Origin: Zeimonas sp032027205
GTDB taxonomy: Bacteria > Pseudomonadota > Gammaproteobacteria > Burkholderiales > Burkholderiaceae_E
NCBI GenBank assembly: GCA_032027205.1
Contig: JAVSMN010000001.1
Location: forward strand, 1,851,993-1,915,992
Direction of reading: 5' to 3'
Length of the DNA: 64,000 bases
Under the pieces are notes generated by a model, which worked only from the letters and a program-made list of their open reading frames with translations, was not told the origin of the DNA and did no database searches. How positions within the stretch are numbered: position 1 is the stretch's first letter; each line of letters begins with the position of its first letter. This document shows, piece by piece, positions 17,775 to 26,790 of the stretch. Both the position numbers and the translations under genes were made by a program.

Positions 17775-18769
17775 ACTTGGGCAACGACACAAGTCGCTCC
17801 TTGCTGCTGCTTGTTCTGTGCGTGGTCGCCCTACCGTTCGCGACAACATCAGACACGCTTGCATCGACGATTTTGATCTATGGCATGGCCGCAATGGCCT
17901 GCAACCTGCTGGTAGGTTACGCCGGGCTGCTCTCGTTCTGTCAGGGTGTTTTCTTCGGTGTCGGCGGCTATCTCACGGGGATCGTCCTGATCCACACCGA
18001 ATTGGGGCTGTTGCTTTCGCTTCTAATCGGCACGTTGGTTTCCGCGGTTCTTGCTGGCCTGCTCGGAGCTGTATCGATTCGCCGAACGGGAATCTACTTT
18101 GTCATGCTAACGTTTGCGTTCGCGCAACTGTTCTACTTCCTGGCCTATTCACAGCCCGGCGTGACGGGCGGCGACAACGGGCTTAACGGCGTACCTCGCA
18201 AGCCGCTCGATATGCTCGGCCTCGTGCGCCTCGACATAAACGACAACGCAGCGTTTTATGCGCTTGTCGGGGTTGCCTTCGTTGCCGTTTATCTGTTGCT
18301 GAGGCGCGTAATCGATTCTCCGCTCGGCTCGACTCTGGTCGCCATTCGCGAGAACGAAAACCGTACTTGGGCGATCGGCTACGACCCGCGCCACTACAAG
18401 ATACTGGCATTCGTTATTTCCGGAGCCATTACAGGATTCGCCGGTGCGCTGGATGGGCTGATGCTGGGGGTGGTTCCGCTTTCCAACATCGAGTTCCGCA
18501 TGAGCGAGTTCATTGTGGTTGCGGCCATTCTCGGTGGCGCCGGCTCACTGCTCGGGTCTGCCGTCGGCGCCGCGGTGCTGGTACTCGCATCTGACTTGTT
18601 GTCTGAATGGTGGCCACGCTGGCCGATGATTCTCGGATTAACGCTGATCCTGTTGGTAATGTTTACGCCAGACGGGATTACCGGGACCTGGCTAAAGTTG
18701 AGCGAGCGCCTTGGTGTACGCCGCAAGCGGAATGTGCCCGAGCCTGTGGCGGAACGCGTGGAGACCTAG
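17771..18769 (+). CDS. ABC transporter permease, LivM type
   Basis: A 332-residue permease, the LivM partner, with about nine membrane spans. NLLVGYAGLLSFCQGVFFGVG and SGAITGFAGALDGLM are typical of the family, as is the short basic C-terminal tail. The start at 17771 overlaps the LivH stop by 4 bp and is preferred over the longer upstream frame because the first hydrophobic segment follows directly. It assembles with the LivH subunit and the two ATPases encoded downstream. Confidence 0.93.
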   Translation: MNLGNDTSRSLLLLVLCVVALPFATTSDTLASTILIYGMAAMACNLLVGYAGLLSFCQGVFFGVGGYLTGIVLIHTELGLLLSLLIGTLVSAVLAGLLGAVSIRRTGIYFVMLTFAFAQLFYFLAYSQPGVTGGDNGLNGVPRKPLDMLGLVRLDINDNAAFYALVGVAFVAVYLLLRRVIDSPLGSTLVAIRENENRTWAIGYDPRHYKILAFVISGAITGFAGALDGLMLGVVPLSNIEFRMSEFIVVAAILGGAGSLLGSAVGAAVLVLASDLLSEWWPRWPMILGLTLILLVMFTPDGITGTWLKLSERLGVRRKRNVPEPVAERVET

Positions 18770-18772
18770 TCA

Positions 18773-19528
18773 ATGGCATGCATCCTGTCAACGCGAGACT
18801 TGGGTGTGCGTTTCGGGCAATTTGTCGCTAACCGCGGTATCAACCTCAACGTTCAAGCGCACTCGATACACTCGTTGATCGGCCCGAACGGGGCAGGGAA
18901 GACTACTTTCTTTAACGCTTTGTCAGGGCGCTTGCTGCCGGCAGAAGGTTCGGTCACCTTTGACGGACGAGACGTTACCCGCATGCCGGTGAACCGCCGC
19001 GTGCGTATCGGAATGGCGCGCTGCTTTCAGGTCACCAACCTGTTTCAGGGGTTAACGACGAGAGAAAACCTGCGCCTCGCCGCCCAAGGTATGCGTCCGG
19101 GGAAAGCACTGAACTTCTGGTCTCGGAAGGAACATATCCACGAAGCTTCCGAAACCGCCGACGAACTTATCGAACGGCTTTCCTTGCAGAAGTTGGCACA
19201 TACGAAGGTGAGCGAGTTGTCGCACGGGCGCCAGCGGATGTTGGAAGTCGCGATGAGCTTGGCCTCCCGACCGAAACTGCTGCTCCTCGACGAGCCAACC
19301 TCTGGCATGGGCGTGGACGACATTCCGATGATGCGGGAGCTATTGCAGAACTTGAGCAGCGATCACACGATTTTGCTTGTGGAGCACAACATGCATCTGG
19401 TGATGAGCGTGTCCCATCGTATCGCTGTGTTGTACCAGGGAGAGCTATTGGTCGAAGGCACGCCAGACGATATACGGGGCGACGAACGCGTACGCCGGGT
19501 CTATCTCGGGGAGCGTAAGCATGCTTGA
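18773..19528 (+). CDS. ABC transporter ATP-binding protein, LivG type
   Basis: A 251-residue ATPase powering the importer. Walker A is GPNGAGKT, the signature loop is ELSHGRQRMLEVA (a variant of the usual LSGGQQR), and Walker B is LLLLDEPTSGMG followed by the switch histidine in LLVEHNMHLV. It begins three bases after the LivM stop and ends overlapping the LivF gene by 8 bp. The SHGRQR signature is common in LivG-type subunits. With LivF it forms the heterodimeric motor. Confidence 0.94.
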   Translation: MACILSTRDLGVRFGQFVANRGINLNVQAHSIHSLIGPNGAGKTTFFNALSGRLLPAEGSVTFDGRDVTRMPVNRRVRIGMARCFQVTNLFQGLTTRENLRLAAQGMRPGKALNFWSRKEHIHEASETADELIERLSLQKLAHTKVSELSHGRQRMLEVAMSLASRPKLLLLDEPTSGMGVDDIPMMRELLQNLSSDHTILLVEHNMHLVMSVSHRIAVLYQGELLVEGTPDDIRGDERVRRVYLGERKHA

Positions 19529-20219
19529 GATTGAGGGTATCCACGTCGCATACGGCGAGGCGCGCGTGTTGCACGGCGTCTCGCTTACCGTGAACGAGGG
19601 GGAACTGGTATGCCTTCTCGGCAGGAATGGAGCCGGCAAGACCACAACTCTGAAGGCGATTTCCGGGCTGCTACCGGTGCGCTCCGGCTCCATCCGGTTT
19701 CGAGGCAACACAATCAGCGGGCAGCGCCCGCATCAGATCTCACGCGCCGGAGTGAAGTTGGTACCTGAGCATAGGGGCATTTTTTCTGTGCTCACAGTTG
19801 AGGAAAACCTAATGATCGCGGCGCGGTCGGATTCGCCTTGGACTCTGAAGTCGGTGTATGAGATGTTCCCCCGATTGCATGAGCGACGTGCCAATGGGGG
19901 CTCGGCACTGTCTGGAGGTGAGCAGCAGATGCTGGCGATTGCGCGTGCCTTGGTCAACGGCCCGAAGTTCCTATTGCTGGACGAACCGGGCGAGGGGCTG
20001 GCCCCCGTCATCGTTGACGAGATTGTCGCGACCTGCAAGAAACTGACTGCCGCCGGCATTCCGATTCTTTTGGTCGAACAAAGTGTCGATGTGTGCCTGG
20101 AGCTTGGTGACCGTCACTACATCTTGGAGGAGGGCTGCATCGCGTACGAAGGCACGCGCGAACAATTCGCGCACGCACACGAGGTGCGCGATCGCTACCT
20201 CGCGGTCAATGTCGCCTAA
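19521..20219 (+). CDS. ABC transporter ATP-binding protein, LivF type
   Basis: A 232-residue second ATPase. It has Walker A GRNGAGKTT, the signature ALSGGEQQMLAIARAL and Walker B LLLDEPGEGLAP; the EGLAP form is characteristic of LivF. It overlaps the end of the LivG gene. Together the five genes from 15643 to 20219 make a complete LivJHMGF-type importer devoted to the island pathway. Confidence 0.94.
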   Translation: MLEIEGIHVAYGEARVLHGVSLTVNEGELVCLLGRNGAGKTTTLKAISGLLPVRSGSIRFRGNTISGQRPHQISRAGVKLVPEHRGIFSVLTVEENLMIAARSDSPWTLKSVYEMFPRLHERRANGGSALSGGEQQMLAIARALVNGPKFLLLDEPGEGLAPVIVDEIVATCKKLTAAGIPILLVEQSVDVCLELGDRHYILEEGCIAYEGTREQFAHAHEVRDRYLAVNVA

Positions 20220-20237
20220 GCCTGAGGCGAGCTCTGA

Positions 20238-20990
20238 ATGAGTGGCTCTAACGTAAAGCAGGAAGGACGAGCGAGTTCCGAAGGTGTGGCGGCGGTAAAT
20301 CGTGCGCTCGAAGTCTTGGATGCCTTTACCGAGCGAGATGCCAGCCTCACGTTGTCTGAGCTCGCCAGTCGCACAGGAATGTACAAAAGTACAATTCTGC
20401 GCCTGATCGAGTCGTTGACATTGTTCGGGTACATCCAGAAGACGCAAGACGGCAGCTATCGCCTGGGGCCGAAAACGCTGTTTCTTGGGTCTATTTACCA
20501 ACACCAATTTAGCCCTTCTCAGTTCGTGCCTTGGGCACTCAAGCGGCTTGCCGCGGAAGTCAATGAGACGGCATCGTTCTATGTCCGGGAAGGTGACATG
20601 CGTGTGTGCTTGCACCGCCACGAAGCGAGCCGTGCGGTGCGCGCCTCGGTCCACCAGGGAGATCGGCTCCCAATGAATGTCGGCGCGGCGGGGCATGTAC
20701 TACTGGCGTTCAGCGGACTATCTGGTGAGAAATATGACCGGATCCGTGATTCACTGTATGCGATTTCGATTGGCGAACGCGACCCAGAAACGGCAGCGAT
20801 CGCATGTCCGGTTCTCGGAGTGAGAGACGAGCTGGTCGGCGTGCTGAACATCTCGGTACCGAGCTTTCGGCTAGCGGGAAAACCGCTTGAAACCTTTCGC
20901 CCGGTGCTTTTCAAGTACGCGGCCGAGTTGACCCGCCTTTGCGGCGGCTCTCATGAGATTTTTGGGCGGGCTGCACGCGCCGTAGCCTAA
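20238..20990 (+). CDS. IclR family transcriptional regulator
   Basis: A 250-residue IclR-type regulator. The winged helix is clear (LTLSELASRTGMYKSTILRL, then GYIQKTQDGSYRLGP). The C-terminal effector domain includes RLPMNVGAAGHVLLAFSG and GVRDELVGVLNISVPS. IclR proteins commonly control aromatic- and organic-acid catabolic genes and sense a pathway metabolite. It sits between the importer and the CoA-transferase, all on one strand, and probably controls the surrounding operon. A GC-rich stem-loop follows at 21011-21030. Confidence 0.9.
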   Translation: MSGSNVKQEGRASSEGVAAVNRALEVLDAFTERDASLTLSELASRTGMYKSTILRLIESLTLFGYIQKTQDGSYRLGPKTLFLGSIYQHQFSPSQFVPWALKRLAAEVNETASFYVREGDMRVCLHRHEASRAVRASVHQGDRLPMNVGAAGHVLLAFSGLSGEKYDRIRDSLYAISIGERDPETAAIACPVLGVRDELVGVLNISVPSFRLAGKPLETFRPVLFKYAAELTRLCGGSHEIFGRAARAVA

Positions 20991-21010
20991 ATCGGAGACA
21001 GACGCAGGGA

Positions 21011-21030
21011 CGCGCTCGGCGGCGAGCGCG
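21011..21030 (+). terminator. GC-rich stem-loop after the IclR gene
   Basis: CGCGCTCG (21011-21018) and CGAGCGCG (21023-21030) form an 8-bp stem with a GCGG loop, 20 bp after the regulator's stop. No clear T-run follows, so it may attenuate transcription or mark an mRNA end rather than act as a full terminator. Confidence 0.4.
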
Positions 21031-21096
21031 GAAGACCCTCTTTGTCCAGACGAGTGTGAAACGGCGTTGCATGTGGCCGCAAAGAAGGTAAACGAA

Positions 21097-22305
21097 GTGA
21101 TCAAAAACAAGGCGTTGGCGGGAATACGGGTGCTGGACGTTACCAACGTTCTGGCTGGGCCGTTTTGCGCGTACCAACTTGCGTTGCTTGGTGCGGACGT
21201 AGTCAAGGTTGAGATACCTCGCAGCGGAGACCTTGCACGTCAGTTGGGTGCGGCACCGGACCTGAACCAGGCGCTCATGGGGGCGTCCTTTCTAGCTCAG
21301 AATGCCGGGAAGCGCTCGGTAACAGTAAATATGAAGTCTGATGCCGGCAAGGAGGTCTTTCGCGACCTCGTGAAAAGCGCGGACGTGGTCATCGAGAATT
21401 TTCGCCCCGGGGTGATGAGTCGACTTGGTTTGGGTTATGAAGACCTTCAGGCGGTCAATTCGTCTTTGGTGTACTGCGCGATCTCCGGCTTCGGTCAGAC
21501 GGGCCCCTTGAAGGACCTGCCAGCCTACGATCAGATCGTTCAGGGTCTGTCCGGCATGATGAGTATCACGGGGGACGAGGCGTCGGCTCCAATGCGCGTC
21601 GGCTACCCGGTCGCCGACACCCTAGGCGGGATGACCGCTGCGTTCGCGATCTGCGCTGCACTGGTTCGGCGTAGCGAAACGGGCGAAGGCACCTTTATCG
21701 ATGTCTCGATGCTCGACTCGGCTTTGGCCGCGATGGGTTGGGTAGTTTCAAACTACCTGATCGCCGGGCAGACGCCATATCCAATGGGCAATGAGAACTT
21801 CACCGCCGCTCCGTCTGGCGCCTTCAAGACAGCCGACGGCTTGATCAACATTGCCGCTAACAAGCAGGAACAGTTCGTCGCCCTGGTCGAGTTGCTCGGG
21901 TTGCCCGAACTCGCCATCGATCACCGCTTTGCCGAGCGCGATGCGCGCAAGCGCAACCGGTTGGAACTACGCACTCTATTGGAGGCGGCGCTTGCCACAC
22001 GGACATCTGCCGAGTGGGAGCATCACTTAAGCAGGGCCGGCATTCCAGCCGGCCGGGTGCTCGATGTGCCAAGTGCTCTGTCTGAGCCACAGGTTCAAGA
22101 GCGCCAGTTAATCCAAAACCTCGGCCCGGTCAAGGGAACGAACCGCGAGGTATCGGTTGCGCTAGCTGGTTTCAAAATGCAGGGTGCGAACCCGGAAGTC
22201 AGCGTTCCGCCTCCGCTGCTTGGAGAGCATACGGAAGAGCTGTTAGCGGAATTGGGTTACTCCCCGCAGCGCATTTCCGAATTACGGGAACAAGGAGCTG
22301 TATGA
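21097..22305 (+). CDS. CaiB/BaiF (class III) CoA-transferase
   Basis: A protein of about 402 residues transferring CoA between carboxylic acids. The N-terminus (GIRVLDVTNVLAGPFCAYQL, then GADVVKVE) and the PVADTLGGMTAAFAICAAL region, with the expected active-site aspartate, are typical of the family. The GTG at 21097 is preferred because AGAAGG lies eight bases upstream; a TTG at 21067 is also in frame. It overlaps the citryl-CoA-lyase-like gene by 4 bp (ATGA), implying coupled function. The simplest reading is that it activates the substrate cleaved by that lyase, for example citrate to citryl-CoA. Substrate not proven. Confidence 0.92.
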   Translation: MIKNKALAGIRVLDVTNVLAGPFCAYQLALLGADVVKVEIPRSGDLARQLGAAPDLNQALMGASFLAQNAGKRSVTVNMKSDAGKEVFRDLVKSADVVIENFRPGVMSRLGLGYEDLQAVNSSLVYCAISGFGQTGPLKDLPAYDQIVQGLSGMMSITGDEASAPMRVGYPVADTLGGMTAAFAICAALVRRSETGEGTFIDVSMLDSALAAMGWVVSNYLIAGQTPYPMGNENFTAAPSGAFKTADGLINIAANKQEQFVALVELLGLPELAIDHRFAERDARKRNRLELRTLLEAALATRTSAEWEHHLSRAGIPAGRVLDVPSALSEPQVQERQLIQNLGPVKGTNREVSVALAGFKMQGANPEVSVPPPLLGEHTEELLAELGYSPQRISELREQGAV

Positions 22306-23147
22306 CACAACAAGAAGCGGCCATTACCCCCTCCGTCGAGCAATGGTGGAAGACGGCGATCATTGACATCAAGCCGGGCCAGATCAATGTGCGCGGCTAC
22401 CCTATCGAAGAGTTGATAGGTCGACTCAGCTACGCTCAAATGGTGTGGCTTATGTTACGGGGTGAGGTGCCGAGTGCGTCGCAAGGCGCGCTACTCGAAG
22501 CGGCGCTAGTTGCTGCTGTCGACCATGGGCCTCAGGCGCCGTCGATAGCGATCGCCCGCATGAGCATGACGTGCGGTGTCGACATCAATAACGCGATGGC
22601 TTCCGCCATCAACGTTCTCGGCGACGTGCACGGCGGGGCGGGGCAGCAGTGCATGGAGCTTTATCGCGCTGTGATCGATGAAGCCGAGCAGGACCAGGGG
22701 AAGGCGCGCACACTGGTGGATGCTGCGAGGAGTGTGATTGATCGCTACCAAGCTACGGTGTCGGAAATCGTACCTGGTTTCGGCCACCGCTTTCACCGCC
22801 GAGATCCACGTTCGGTGCGTCTACTTGCCATGCTCGACGCCGCCCGCGAAAGTGGCGACATTGTCGGCCGCTATCTCGATGCTGCGCGCGCGGTCGAGAT
22901 GGAACTCGAGTGCAGAAAAGGAAGGCTTCTGCCGATAAACATTGACGGTGCGACTGCTGCTATCTATTGCGAGTTGGGCTTCCCGGCAGTGCTTGGACGC
23001 GGGCTGTTCATCCTATCGCGTTCGGTCGGGATCTTGGCGCACGCCTATGAGCAGTCTCAATTCGGCGAGCGGATCAAGGGGCCGATGCCCCCGAGTGTTC
23101 CGTATACCTACACAGGAAAGTCGCGGCGCAACTACAGCGACAATTGA
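22302..23147 (+). CDS. Citrate synthase-like protein, probable citryl-CoA lyase
   Basis: A 281-residue protein, too short for a normal citrate synthase (about 370-430) but matching the length of citryl-CoA-lyase-like members. The start INVRGYPIEELIGRLSYAQM is typical. Active-site candidates are the histidine in GDVHGGAG, the histidine in GFGHRFH and the aspartate in NIDG. It lies between a CoA-transferase and an aconitase, so cleavage of citryl-CoA (or a close homologue) to acetyl-CoA and oxaloacetate fits well. The reverse condensation cannot be excluded from sequence. Confidence 0.82.
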   Translation: MTQQEAAITPSVEQWWKTAIIDIKPGQINVRGYPIEELIGRLSYAQMVWLMLRGEVPSASQGALLEAALVAAVDHGPQAPSIAIARMSMTCGVDINNAMASAINVLGDVHGGAGQQCMELYRAVIDEAEQDQGKARTLVDAARSVIDRYQATVSEIVPGFGHRFHRRDPRSVRLLAMLDAARESGDIVGRYLDAARAVEMELECRKGRLLPINIDGATAAIYCELGFPAVLGRGLFILSRSVGILAHAYEQSQFGERIKGPMPPSVPYTYTGKSRRNYSDN

Positions 23148-23173
23148 GAGCGGACTTCACCGACTCTCAACGT

Positions 23174-25801
23174 ATGCTTCGTTCCAAGGACTTCGTCCGC
23201 ACGCTGCACTGGGCGGATGGGAGTGCAGCGCAATATGTGTCGCTGCCTGAACTTGCGCGCAGCTTTCCTGCGGTGGCGCGTTATCCAACGCCGCTCAAGG
23301 TCATGCTTGAGGCTGCGGTGCGTCGCTATGATGGCCATAAGATCGGCGACGATCATGTAATGCGACTGATGAACTGGCACCGCGGGGTGCGCGGTGAGAT
23401 TCCGTTCTTCGTCGCCCGCGTGCTGCTGCAGGATGTCTCGGGCATCCCGTTGCTCGGTGACTTGGCGGCATTGCGCAGTGAAGCCCAGCGCCGCGGGTCG
23501 AGCGCGCGCGACATTGAGCCGGAGGTTCCAGTCGATCTGGTGATCGACCACTCCGTGATCGTCGATAGATGGGGCGACAGTGCGGCGCTGCAAGCCAATA
23601 TGGCCCAGGAGTTTCGCCAGAACCTGGAGCGCTATGAGTTCTTGAAATGGGCGCAGCAGGCCTTTCGGCGCTTGTGCGTTGTGCCGCCAGGTACTGGAAT
23701 TGTTCACCAAGTCAACTTGGAGCGTCTCGCTACTGGAATCGCTGAGCGCGATGGCTGGGTGTTTCCCGATACGTTAGTAGGGACCGACTCGCACACGACG
23801 ATGGCCAACGGCATTGGCGTTCTTGGGTGGGGCGTGGGCGGGATCGAGGCCGCGGCGGCTCTGATGGGCGAACCGCTGTACTTCGACAGCCCGGAAGTCG
23901 TGGGCGTCGCTCTGCGAGGGGCCCTTCGGCCTGGCATTACCGCGACCGATCTTGCGCTACACCTGACTCGTTTGCTCCGCGAGCATGGGGTCGTCGGCAA
24001 GTTGCTTGAGTTCCACGGCTCGGGCGCACGCACTTTGGCGGTGATGGATCGCGCCACGGTTGCCAACATGGCCCCGGAATACGGCGCCACCGCCGCCTGG
24101 TTTGGGATCGATGATTCAACGTTTGATTACTACAAACTGACCGGCCGCTCCGAAGATGTTGTAGCGCGAATGCGCAAGTATTACAAAATGCAGGGCATGC
24201 TTGGCATCCCCGATACTGGTGCGCACGACTACTCGGAAGTCATCACGCTCGATCTCGCCGCTGTTGAGCGATGCCTGTCCGGGCCAGCACGACCGGAGCA
24301 GTTGATCGCCCTTGGTGCGGTGCCGGCGAGTCTAGGTCTGTCCGACGTGCAAACGGGTGCGCGCGATGACATCGCGGAACTGTCCGACGGTGATATCGTC
24401 CTGGCGGCCATTACGTCCTGTACGAACACAGCAAACCCGACCGCTATGATCGCGGCGGGCCTGCTGGCGAAGGCCGCCGTCGAGCGCGGCATGCGCGTCG
24501 CGCCTCATGTAAAGACGGTTCTCGCGCCCGGCTCGCGCGCGGTCACAGTCTACTTGCGCAACGCTGGCTTGCTGGACGCACTTGAGCAACTGGGCTTTCA
24601 TGTTTCTGCTTACGGTTGTGCGGCTTGCGTCGGCAACACGGGCGGTTTGGCGCCAGGAGTTGAGCGGGCGATTGCGGAGCGCGAGCTTACAGTAGCAGCT
24701 GTCCTCTCGGGGAACCGGAACTTCGAGGGCCGTATCCATAAGGCAGTCAAGGCAAATTACTTGGCGGCGCCCGCGCTTGTTGTCGCCTATGCGTTGGCGG
24801 GATCGGTGCGAGGCGATCTGGGTACTGCACCCTGCGGTTATGATCGATCGCGCCAGCCGGTATACCTAAACGACATCTGGCCCGAAAGCGGGGAGATAAC
24901 GGCATTGGTCAATGCGGTAGTCACCGCTGAAGCCTTCTCGGGGACGTATACGGTCGCGGACAATGAGGTCAGCCCGTGCGAGGTGGAGTGCGGGCACACG
25001 TTCGCTTGGAATGAAAAGTCGACCTACTTCGTCGAGCCGCCCTTTTTCCGGCCAAAGTTGAGCGCCCACCGTGCCGCCTCAATCGCAAATGTGCCTGTGC
25101 TCGCCGTGCTCGGCGACTCCGTGACGACAGACCATATCAGTCCGGTTGGCGCGATCGCGGCCGACTCCGATGCGGGTCTGTATCTCGCGGAGCTTGGCAT
25201 CGCGCTTGGCGACTTCAATACGTTTGGTGCGAGACGCTCCAACCATCATGTGATGGTTCGTGGAACCTTCGGCAGCCCGCGCCTGAAGAATGCTTTGGTC
25301 GCGCCGCAATCGGGTCCGTTGACACGATCTAGACGCGACGGCCGAATCTGCTCAATTCATACGGCGGCAATGGAGAATGTAGCCGACGGCACCATGAGCA
25401 TTGTGTTGGCCGGCCACTACTACGGTTCTGGGAGCGCTCGCGACTGGGCCGCAAAGGGTACGGCGTTGCTCGGCGTCCGCGCGGTAGTGGCGAAGAGTTT
25501 CGAGCGCATCCACCGAAGCAACTTGGTGCTTATGGGCGTACTTCCGATCGAGGTCCGGGAAAGCACTGTTGTGACATGGGACGCCGTTCATTGGACTGGC
25601 AGGGAGCAAATCTCCATAGAATTCGACGAATCGAAGCTGACTCGCGCCGATGCCGTGATACATATTCAACGCGATGGTGAGAGCCTTCTGGCCGTTGCCG
25701 GGCGCGTGAGGATAGATACAGAAGCTGAATGCCGCTATTTTGCTGCGGGTGGTATGTTGCCGTACCTCACATCCGTCAAACTTGGAGGTGCGAGCGAGTA
25801 G
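23174..25801 (+). CDS. Aconitate hydratase (AcnA-type)
   Basis: An 875-residue aconitase interconverting citrate, cis-aconitate and isocitrate, or close homologues. The iron-sulfur ligands are in TSCTNTANP and YGCAACVGNTGG. Other family motifs are GTDSHTTMANGIGVLGWGVG, LSGNRNFEGRIH and the active-site GSGSARDWAAKG. The ATG at 23174 is used, but a TTG at 23144 overlapping the previous stop is possible; neither has a strong ribosome site. The YGCAAC form departs slightly from the usual YGCTTC. Together with a CoA-transferase and a citryl-CoA-lyase-like protein it suggests a dedicated tricarboxylate route, not a housekeeping TCA gene. Confidence 0.92.
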   Translation: MLRSKDFVRTLHWADGSAAQYVSLPELARSFPAVARYPTPLKVMLEAAVRRYDGHKIGDDHVMRLMNWHRGVRGEIPFFVARVLLQDVSGIPLLGDLAALRSEAQRRGSSARDIEPEVPVDLVIDHSVIVDRWGDSAALQANMAQEFRQNLERYEFLKWAQQAFRRLCVVPPGTGIVHQVNLERLATGIAERDGWVFPDTLVGTDSHTTMANGIGVLGWGVGGIEAAAALMGEPLYFDSPEVVGVALRGALRPGITATDLALHLTRLLREHGVVGKLLEFHGSGARTLAVMDRATVANMAPEYGATAAWFGIDDSTFDYYKLTGRSEDVVARMRKYYKMQGMLGIPDTGAHDYSEVITLDLAAVERCLSGPARPEQLIALGAVPASLGLSDVQTGARDDIAELSDGDIVLAAITSCTNTANPTAMIAAGLLAKAAVERGMRVAPHVKTVLAPGSRAVTVYLRNAGLLDALEQLGFHVSAYGCAACVGNTGGLAPGVERAIAERELTVAAVLSGNRNFEGRIHKAVKANYLAAPALVVAYALAGSVRGDLGTAPCGYDRSRQPVYLNDIWPESGEITALVNAVVTAEAFSGTYTVADNEVSPCEVECGHTFAWNEKSTYFVEPPFFRPKLSAHRAASIANVPVLAVLGDSVTTDHISPVGAIAADSDAGLYLAELGIALGDFNTFGARRSNHHVMVRGTFGSPRLKNALVAPQSGPLTRSRRDGRICSIHTAAMENVADGTMSIVLAGHYYGSGSARDWAAKGTALLGVRAVVAKSFERIHRSNLVLMGVLPIEVRESTVVTWDAVHWTGREQISIEFDESKLTRADAVIHIQRDGESLLAVAGRVRIDTEAECRYFAAGGMLPYLTSVKLGGASE

Positions 25802-25829
25802 TCGAGCCGAGTCTGTTTCGAGATGAGCT

Positions 25830-26189
25830 TTATACCGCTAAGTCCTCTGGCTTTTTTCCAGACGCAATAGCGTCTTTGAACCAATTAGGGCGCTTCCCGT
25901 GCCCGGTCCATGCGTTCCCGTGCTCGTCGCGGTAGCGAATCGCGCCTACTGTGGGTCGATTCCGTTTGCGTCTACTGGCCCCTGTTACAGTCTTCGAGGG
26001 CGCGCTCTTGGTCTTGCCTCTTGAGCTATTGGCGCCCGCGAAACCCAAGTCTTTCGCCGTGAGCCCGTAGTGGTCGATTGCCTCACGGATTCGGGCCACG
26101 ACTCCGGCAACTTCTCTTGCTTTAAGCGCTTCTCGTTGACGTTCGAGCTTAGCGATTTGTGATTCGATCTGCGCAAGCGATTTCGTCAT
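25830..26189 (-). CDS. H-NS family histone-like protein (second island copy)
   Basis: A 119-residue protein with an N-terminal coiled-coil (SQIAKLERQREALKAREV), a basic linker, and the H-NS DNA-binding motif near the end (DEHGNAWTGHGKRPNWF). The DNA-binding loop reads TGHGKRPNW instead of the common TGRGxxPxW. It is convergent with the aconitase gene. Sequence divergence from the protein at 849-1199 shows they are not a recent duplication. It probably silences or tunes the acquired operons; that role is inferred. Confidence 0.88.
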   Translation of the reverse strand: MTKSLAQIESQIAKLERQREALKAREVAGVVARIREAIDHYGLTAKDLGFAGANSSRGKTKSAPSKTVTGASRRKRNRPTVGAIRYRDEHGNAWTGHGKRPNWFKDAIASGKKPEDLAV

Positions 26190-26430
26190 GGAGCTGTCTC
26201 GATGCGAAAGAGCTGATTGTAGATTGCTTCTGATCCGCGCGCGCGAGTCGCCGTTCTCGCAATTCGCTCTTCAATCTTGAGGACATAGGAGCCTCTACTG
26301 CCGAGGCGGGGGCCGCAAGGCGTCGAGTGTGAGTGACGGTCGAGAAGCGCGGTTATTTGCCGCGAAGCGCAAGCCGACCTCGCCGATGACATCGGTTCTG
26401 GCTTTCGGTTCTTATCTCTGACGTCCTCCC

Positions 26431-26451
26431 GGGGCGCCCGCAGGGCGCCCC
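26431..26451. repeat. Perfect 9-bp GC hairpin
   Basis: GGGGCGCCC (26431-26439) and GGGCGCCCC (26443-26451) pair around a GCA loop. Neither strand has a T-run after it. It lies in non-coding DNA and could be a terminator-like, replication-pausing or recombination structure. Confidence 0.55.
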
Positions 26452-26790
26452 CCTGGAAGGACGAGCAGCAGCCATCGAGTGCTTGCGCGGTGTCGCGCGA
26501 GCCGATCGAGGCGGCGATACTTCGACAGCCGAAGTAAAGCAAGCGCGGCGACGCCTGTTCCTGGCAGTCCGGACGCCGCCGCGCCCCACCCCCGGGAGCC
26601 CTTGTGGGTGCCAATTCCAAGTGAAACACTGAGGTACACGCGGCCATGATCGAAAGCGTGCCACACCCGAGCGCTGGCGGGCACCCTAGATGATTAGATG
26701 CACTCAACGGTCGAAATTGACCTGCTTCATTTCGACCGACGCGGACGCGGTACAGCGTGGTCAAGATTAGGTGCACAAACTGTTGCTTTT

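Noticed and set aside
14142..25801. A fumonisin-type cluster as explanation for the TcuA-like genes
   Set aside because: Fumonisin degradation needs a FumD-type carboxylesterase and an aminotransferase, and neither is present; tricarballylate-like chemistry alone is not enough to claim it.
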